15,042 nucleotides of DNA from Christensenella sp. UBA3792 (GTDB lineage: Bacteria > Bacillota > Clostridia > Christensenellales > CAG-138): the NCBI GenBank assembly GCA_002369195.1, contig DFEW01000001.1:1-15042 (forward strand), read 5' to 3'. Both the position numbers and the translations under genes were made by a program. Of the stretch, positions 12,121-15,042 are shown in pieces (within the stretch, counting starts at the first letter, position 1; every line of letters starts with the position of its first letter). Below the pieces are notes generated by a model that saw only the letters and a list, made by a program, of their open reading frames with translations, had not been told where the DNA came from and ran no database searches.

Positions 12121-13431
12121 ATGAAAAAGCTGATCGTTCTGCTCTGTCTTTTACTGCTTCTTGCCTGCGTGCCGACGCCCGAAACGGAAGCGGTGGTCTA
12201 TCGCGGCGACGATGCGACGGCAAAGCCCGCCGGCGCCGAACGCGCCGACCTTTCGGCGATCCCCGAACACCTGAATCTGACAGCGCAGCCGCAAAACGGC
12301 GTGACCCTGCAATTCGATGCGGACGTGGAGCTCGACCGGAACGGCACGTTCCCGGTTTTAGAGGTGCGCGCGCTCGATACCGCCGCCGATCCCGCGTTCT
12401 GCGAACGCCTCCTCTCGCTGCTCTGTCCCGACGGCAAGCTCTATGAGCGCTGGCAGCCGACCAAAGCGGAGCTCAAGGAGGAGCTGCTTGCCGCAACCGC
12501 CTATGACGGACGCTGGGGCTCGATCTTTGAGATGGAGGACATGCCGGAGGTGCTGAAGTACCTCGAGGACGCCTATCAAGCCGCACCGGACGAACCGCAG
12601 CACACGGCGGTCGATCCCGGGAACGGATTTCTTCCGAAGCACAGGTATTATATCGTACGACCGGACGGCGGCACGGCATTGCTGACCTTCGGTTCCGAAA
12701 AGAACGGCGGCACATGGATCGACGACTCCCGCATGAGTTACTGCACCGAGGATTTCATTCAGGAGGGCGATCCGCCGCTCGACGAACCGCCAATCTCCGA
12801 ACAAGCAGCGATCGCCGCGGCGGACGCGCTGCTGCAATCGCTCGGCGTCGAATGCACGTCGCTGCTGTATACCGAACGCGGTTTCGGCTGGCGGCTGTAC
12901 GAGCGCACGGAAAGCGTTTGGATGTGCACCTATGTGCGCAGGATCGGCACGACTGACTCGAACGATCAGCACCGGGTGTTCGGATACCAGTATCCGCGCG
13001 ACGCCGCAACCGCGCTCGGCGCGCCGTGGGAGGGCGTGGAGTACATCCGCGTCACGGTCGGAAGCAAAGGCGTATGCGAGGTCTGGTGGTCGGGGCTTTG
13101 CGAAACGTGCGTAGTCACGGAGCCCGATGCGGCGCTCTGCGATTTCGATCAAATCCTTGCGCGCTTTCAGGAGCAGCTCGGCTACCGGTACGCGATGCCC
13201 GAGGGCGGCGTGACCGTTTCGATCGAAAAGCTGAAGCTGACCTACGGCGTCGTCAGCGAAAAGGACCGGCGCGGGTACGGGCTCTATATCCCGATGTGGG
13301 AACTATGTTACCGGACGGACACGGACGATCAGGCAGGCTTTTGGAATATCTATCTGTCCGCGCTCGACGGCTCGACCGTGGAACCGCGCATCACGACCGA
13401 CAGCCTGCTTCGCGAATCGCAGAACCCGTAA
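12121..13431 (+). CDS. large lipoprotein, third gene of the sigma operon
   Basis: I do not recognise the family with certainty. The 436-residue protein has a lipoprotein signal with lipobox LLAC (Cys16), then a long mostly soluble domain containing about nine cysteines and many Trp/Tyr. The opening pattern (VTLQFDADVEL, then PVLEVRAL, then LLCPDGKLYERW) reminds me of the clostridial DUF6034 lipoproteins, but that needs a profile search. No catalytic motif stands out. The ATG at 12121 is chosen for GAAGGAAC upstream and the lipid signal directly after it; a Met 14 codons earlier lies inside the anti-sigma gene. The short 13-base gap and the common terminator at 13436-13465 place it in the sigma operon, so it may be a target or ligand-sensing partner. 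Confidence 0.85.
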   Translation: MKKLIVLLCLLLLLACVPTPETEAVVYRGDDATAKPAGAERADLSAIPEHLNLTAQPQNGVTLQFDADVELDRNGTFPVLEVRALDTAADPAFCERLLSLLCPDGKLYERWQPTKAELKEELLAATAYDGRWGSIFEMEDMPEVLKYLEDAYQAAPDEPQHTAVDPGNGFLPKHRYYIVRPDGGTALLTFGSEKNGGTWIDDSRMSYCTEDFIQEGDPPLDEPPISEQAAIAAADALLQSLGVECTSLLYTERGFGWRLYERTESVWMCTYVRRIGTTDSNDQHRVFGYQYPRDAATALGAPWEGVEYIRVTVGSKGVCEVWWSGLCETCVVTEPDAALCDFDQILARFQEQLGYRYAMPEGGVTVSIEKLKLTYGVVSEKDRRGYGLYIPMWELCYRTDTDDQAGFWNIYLSALDGSTVEPRITTDSLLRESQNP

Positions 13432-13435
13432 ACGC

Positions 13436-13465
13436 AAAAAAACGGACCGCATAGGTCCGTTTTTT
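13436..13465. terminator. bidirectional terminator between the sigma operon and the YugP-like gene
   Basis: AACGGACC (13441-13448) and GGTCCGTT (13454-13461) form a perfect 8-pair stem with the loop GCATA, with an A run on the left and a T run on the right. It serves both the plus-strand operon ending at 13431 and the minus-strand gene ending at 13479. Confidence 0.92.
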
Positions 13466-13478
13466 CATCCCGAAGAGT

Positions 13479-14186
13479 TTATCTACGCCGTGAGCTCTGC
13501 GCGATCGAGAGGAAGCGCAGGACGGTGACCAGCGAGCCGAGCGCGGCGAGCACGTAGGTGAGCGCGGCGGCGCGCAGCATCTTTTTTGCGCCGGGCAGCT
13601 CGTCGTCGGTGAGATACGCGCCGTCCGTGAGCATCTGCAGCCCGCGGCGCGAGGCGTTGAACTCGACCGGCAGCGTGATGAGCTGGAACAGCAGCACCGC
13701 GGCGTACAGGATCACGCCCGCCATCGCAAGATAGTAGCCGGCATTGCCGGACCAGGAGACGAGCAGCGAGAGCAGCAGTCCGCCGAACACGAGAAACGGT
13801 CCGATCCGGCTGCCGAGGTTTGCCGCGGGCAGGATCGCGCTGCGCCATTTCATCGGGCGGTAGTCCTCCTGATACTGCAATACGTGCCCGATCTCGTGCG
13901 CGGCAACCGCAAGCGCGGCGACCGAATCGGAGTGGAACACCGCCTCGGAGAGCCCGACGGTCTGACTGCGCGGGTCGAAGTGATCGGTCAGCTCCCCGGC
14001 GACCGGCTGCACCGGCAGGGAAAGACCGTTTTTGTACAGCAGCTCGCGCGCAAGCTGCGCCCCGTAAATGCCGCGCGCGGACGGCTTTTGGGCGTATGCG
14101 CGGAACACGCGCTGCACATGCGACTGTGCGGCGAACGACAACAGCATGACTGCGATCGCCGCAAGGAAGTACAGATTGCTTTTCAT
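13479..14186 (-). CDS. YugP-type membrane zinc metallopeptidase
   Basis: This 235-residue membrane protein has an N-terminal hydrophobic helix (about 4-22), a cytoplasmic or external catalytic stretch with AHEIGHVLQYQ (HExxH at 97-101), two or three further membrane segments, and LPVEFNASRRGL near 171-182, where Glu174 is the likely third zinc ligand. This arrangement and length match the YugP neutral zinc metallopeptidase family of Firmicutes, whose substrates are poorly known but membrane-related. The ATG at 14186 lies just six bases after a TATAAT, with no ribosome site, so the message would be leaderless. An alternative ATG at 14222 adds 12 residues but has neither a ribosome site nor family similarity. 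Confidence 0.9.
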   Translation of the reverse strand: MKSNLYFLAAIAVMLLSFAAQSHVQRVFRAYAQKPSARGIYGAQLARELLYKNGLSLPVQPVAGELTDHFDPRSQTVGLSEAVFHSDSVAALAVAAHEIGHVLQYQEDYRPMKWRSAILPAANLGSRIGPFLVFGGLLLSLLVSWSGNAGYYLAMAGVILYAAVLLFQLITLPVEFNASRRGLQMLTDGAYLTDDELPGAKKMLRAAALTYVLAALGSLVTVLRFLSIAQSSRRR

Positions 14187-14192
14187 ACAAAT

Positions 14193-14198
14193 ATTATA
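14193..14198 (-). promoter_or_regulatory. -10 box of the YugP-like gene
   Basis: TATAAT on the minus strand at 14198-14193 is a perfect -10. No convincing -35 lies 16-18 bases upstream. The start codon at 14186 begins six bases later, close to where transcription should begin. Confidence 0.6.
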
Positions 14199-14221
14199 CC
14201 GTACTCCCGCTCCAAATACCA

Positions 14222-14249
14222 TTGCAAAACGCGAAAAATATGGTATAAT
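14222..14249 (+). promoter_or_regulatory. promoter of asnS
   Basis: TTGCAA (14222-14227) and the extended -10 TGGTATAAT (14241-14249) are separated by 16 bases. The leader to the ATG at 14303 is about 45 bases, too short for a T-box riboswitch. Confidence 0.8.
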
Positions 14250-14302
14250 TCTCTGTACGCAAACGCGAAATAAACCGGTTTAATTCCTCAAAGGAGGCAC
14301 TT

Positions 14303-15042
14303 ATGCAATATCTGAAACTCAAGGACGTTCAGAAGGCGCCCGAATCGTACGTCGGCGCGATCACCGTCTGCGGCTGGGTGCGCACCGTGCGCGAAGGCAA
14401 GTCGGTCGGCTTTATCGAGCTCAACGACGGCACCTCGTTCCGTCCCGTGCAGATCGTCTATGAGAACGACGAACGCAAGCTCGGCAAGGGCATCACGACC
14501 GGCTGCGCCATCGTCGTCGAGGGCGAGCTCGTTCTGACGCCGGACGCCCCGCAGCCGTTCGAGATCCACGCAAACGCGATCACGATCGAAGGCGAATGCC
14601 CCTCGGACTATCCGATGCAGAAGAAGCGCCACACGCTCGAGTATCTGCGCACGATGCAGACGCTCCGTCCGCGCACGAACACCTTCCTTGCGACGTTCCG
14701 CGTTCGTTCGGTCGTGGCGGCGGCGATCCATGAGTTCTTCCAGGACCGCGGCTTCGTCTACGTGCATACCCCGATTCTGACCAACGCCGACTGCGAAGGC
14801 CGCGGCGAGATGTTCCAGGTCACGACGCTCGACCTCGAAAACCTGCCCCGCACCGAGGACGGCAAGGTCGACTATTCGCAGGACTTCTTCAAAAAGCCGG
14901 TGCACCTTTCCGGTTCCGGTCAGCTCTATGGCGAAGCGTTCGCGCTCGCGTTCCGCGATATCTACACCTTCGGACCGACGTTCCGCGCCGAGTATTCCTT
15001 CACCGCCCGCCACGCGAGCGAGTTCTGGATGATCGAGCCGGA
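14303..15042 (+). CDS. asnS: asparaginyl-tRNA synthetase, 5' part
   Basis: The first 246 codons are present and the gene leaves the window. The product is a cytoplasmic class II synthetase that charges tRNA-Asn. An OB-fold anticodon-binding domain covers about residues 1-110 (AITVCGWVRTVREGKSVGFIELNDG). The catalytic domain begins after the RTNTF segment and shows FQDRGFVYVHTPILT, GSGQLYGEAFALAF, and motif 2 FGPTFRAEYSFTARHASEF. The WMIEPE ending is typical of asparaginyl rather than aspartyl enzymes; the usual ENS here reads EYS. AAAGGAGG lies six bases before the ATG, and the promoter at 14222-14249 is strong. Confidence 0.93.
   Translation, partial: MQYLKLKDVQKAPESYVGAITVCGWVRTVREGKSVGFIELNDGTSFRPVQIVYENDERKLGKGITTGCAIVVEGELVLTPDAPQPFEIHANAITIEGECPSDYPMQKKRHTLEYLRTMQTLRPRTNTFLATFRVRSVVAAAIHEFFQDRGFVYVHTPILTNADCEGRGEMFQVTTLDLENLPRTEDGKVDYSQDFFKKPVHLSGSGQLYGEAFALAFRDIYTFGPTFRAEYSFTARHASEFWMIEP

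Noticed and set aside
14250..14302. T-box riboswitch upstream of asnS
   Set aside because: The leader is only about 50 bases, with no T-box sequence or specifier stem.

Overview
The window looks like a chromosomal segment of a moderately GC-rich, low-G+C-lineage (Firmicutes) anaerobe, most likely an uncultured Clostridia member. The pointers are ThiT under a terminator-type TPP riboswitch, a YugP-type metallopeptidase, a DUF951 protein, strong AGGAGG ribosome sites, U-tract terminators, a Gram-positive SOS box and several Pro/Thr/Glu-linked surface lipoproteins. The lineage is inferred from gene content and style only. No CRISPR array, rRNA, tRNA or transposase gene was seen.

Layout. Positions 1-205 are non-coding, with diverged tandem units and a bidirectional terminator. 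A minus-strand pair follows: a multi-spanning membrane protein (2146-1388) and then an anchored leucine-rich-repeat protein (1357-206). Diverging from it, a small putative helix-turn-helix gene (2335-2721) sits directly behind a perfect palindromic LexA/SOS box. A roughly 500-base AT-richer gap (2722-3220) holds a hairpin, an inverted repeat and a cluster of DnaA-box-like sites. Next come a metallophosphoesterase lipoprotein (3221-4276) and a MITE-like inverted-repeat element (4282-4444).

A minus-strand operon (6532-4445) encodes an NlpC/P60-like lipoprotein without its catalytic triad, a chloramphenicol-acetyltransferase-fold protein and a membrane-anchored protein. thiT (7244-6693) has a complete control region: promoter, TPP aptamer, terminator and ribosome site. 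A tight four-gene minus operon (9829-7580) carries an alpha/beta hydrolase with Thr at the nucleophile position, DUF951 and two tandem signal peptidases I, and ends in a terminator.

On the plus strand, 10057-13431 is a sigma factor (TTG start), a membrane-anchored putative anti-sigma factor (ATGA overlap) and a large lipoprotein, closed by a bidirectional terminator. The YugP-like peptidase (14186-13479) diverges from asnS, which starts at 14303 and runs off the right edge.

Taken together, much of the window concerns the cell envelope: lipoproteins and anchored proteins with Pro-Thr-Glu stalks, signal peptidases that would process exported proteins, a membrane protease, and a sigma/anti-sigma pair likely to sense envelope state. 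The most unusual items are the NlpC/P60 pseudoenzyme in a coupled operon with a CAT-fold protein, the SOS-controlled small regulator beside DnaA-like boxes, and the Ser-to-Thr hydrolase. The long antisense reading frames (for example 767 codons over 41-2344) are composition shadows, not genes.
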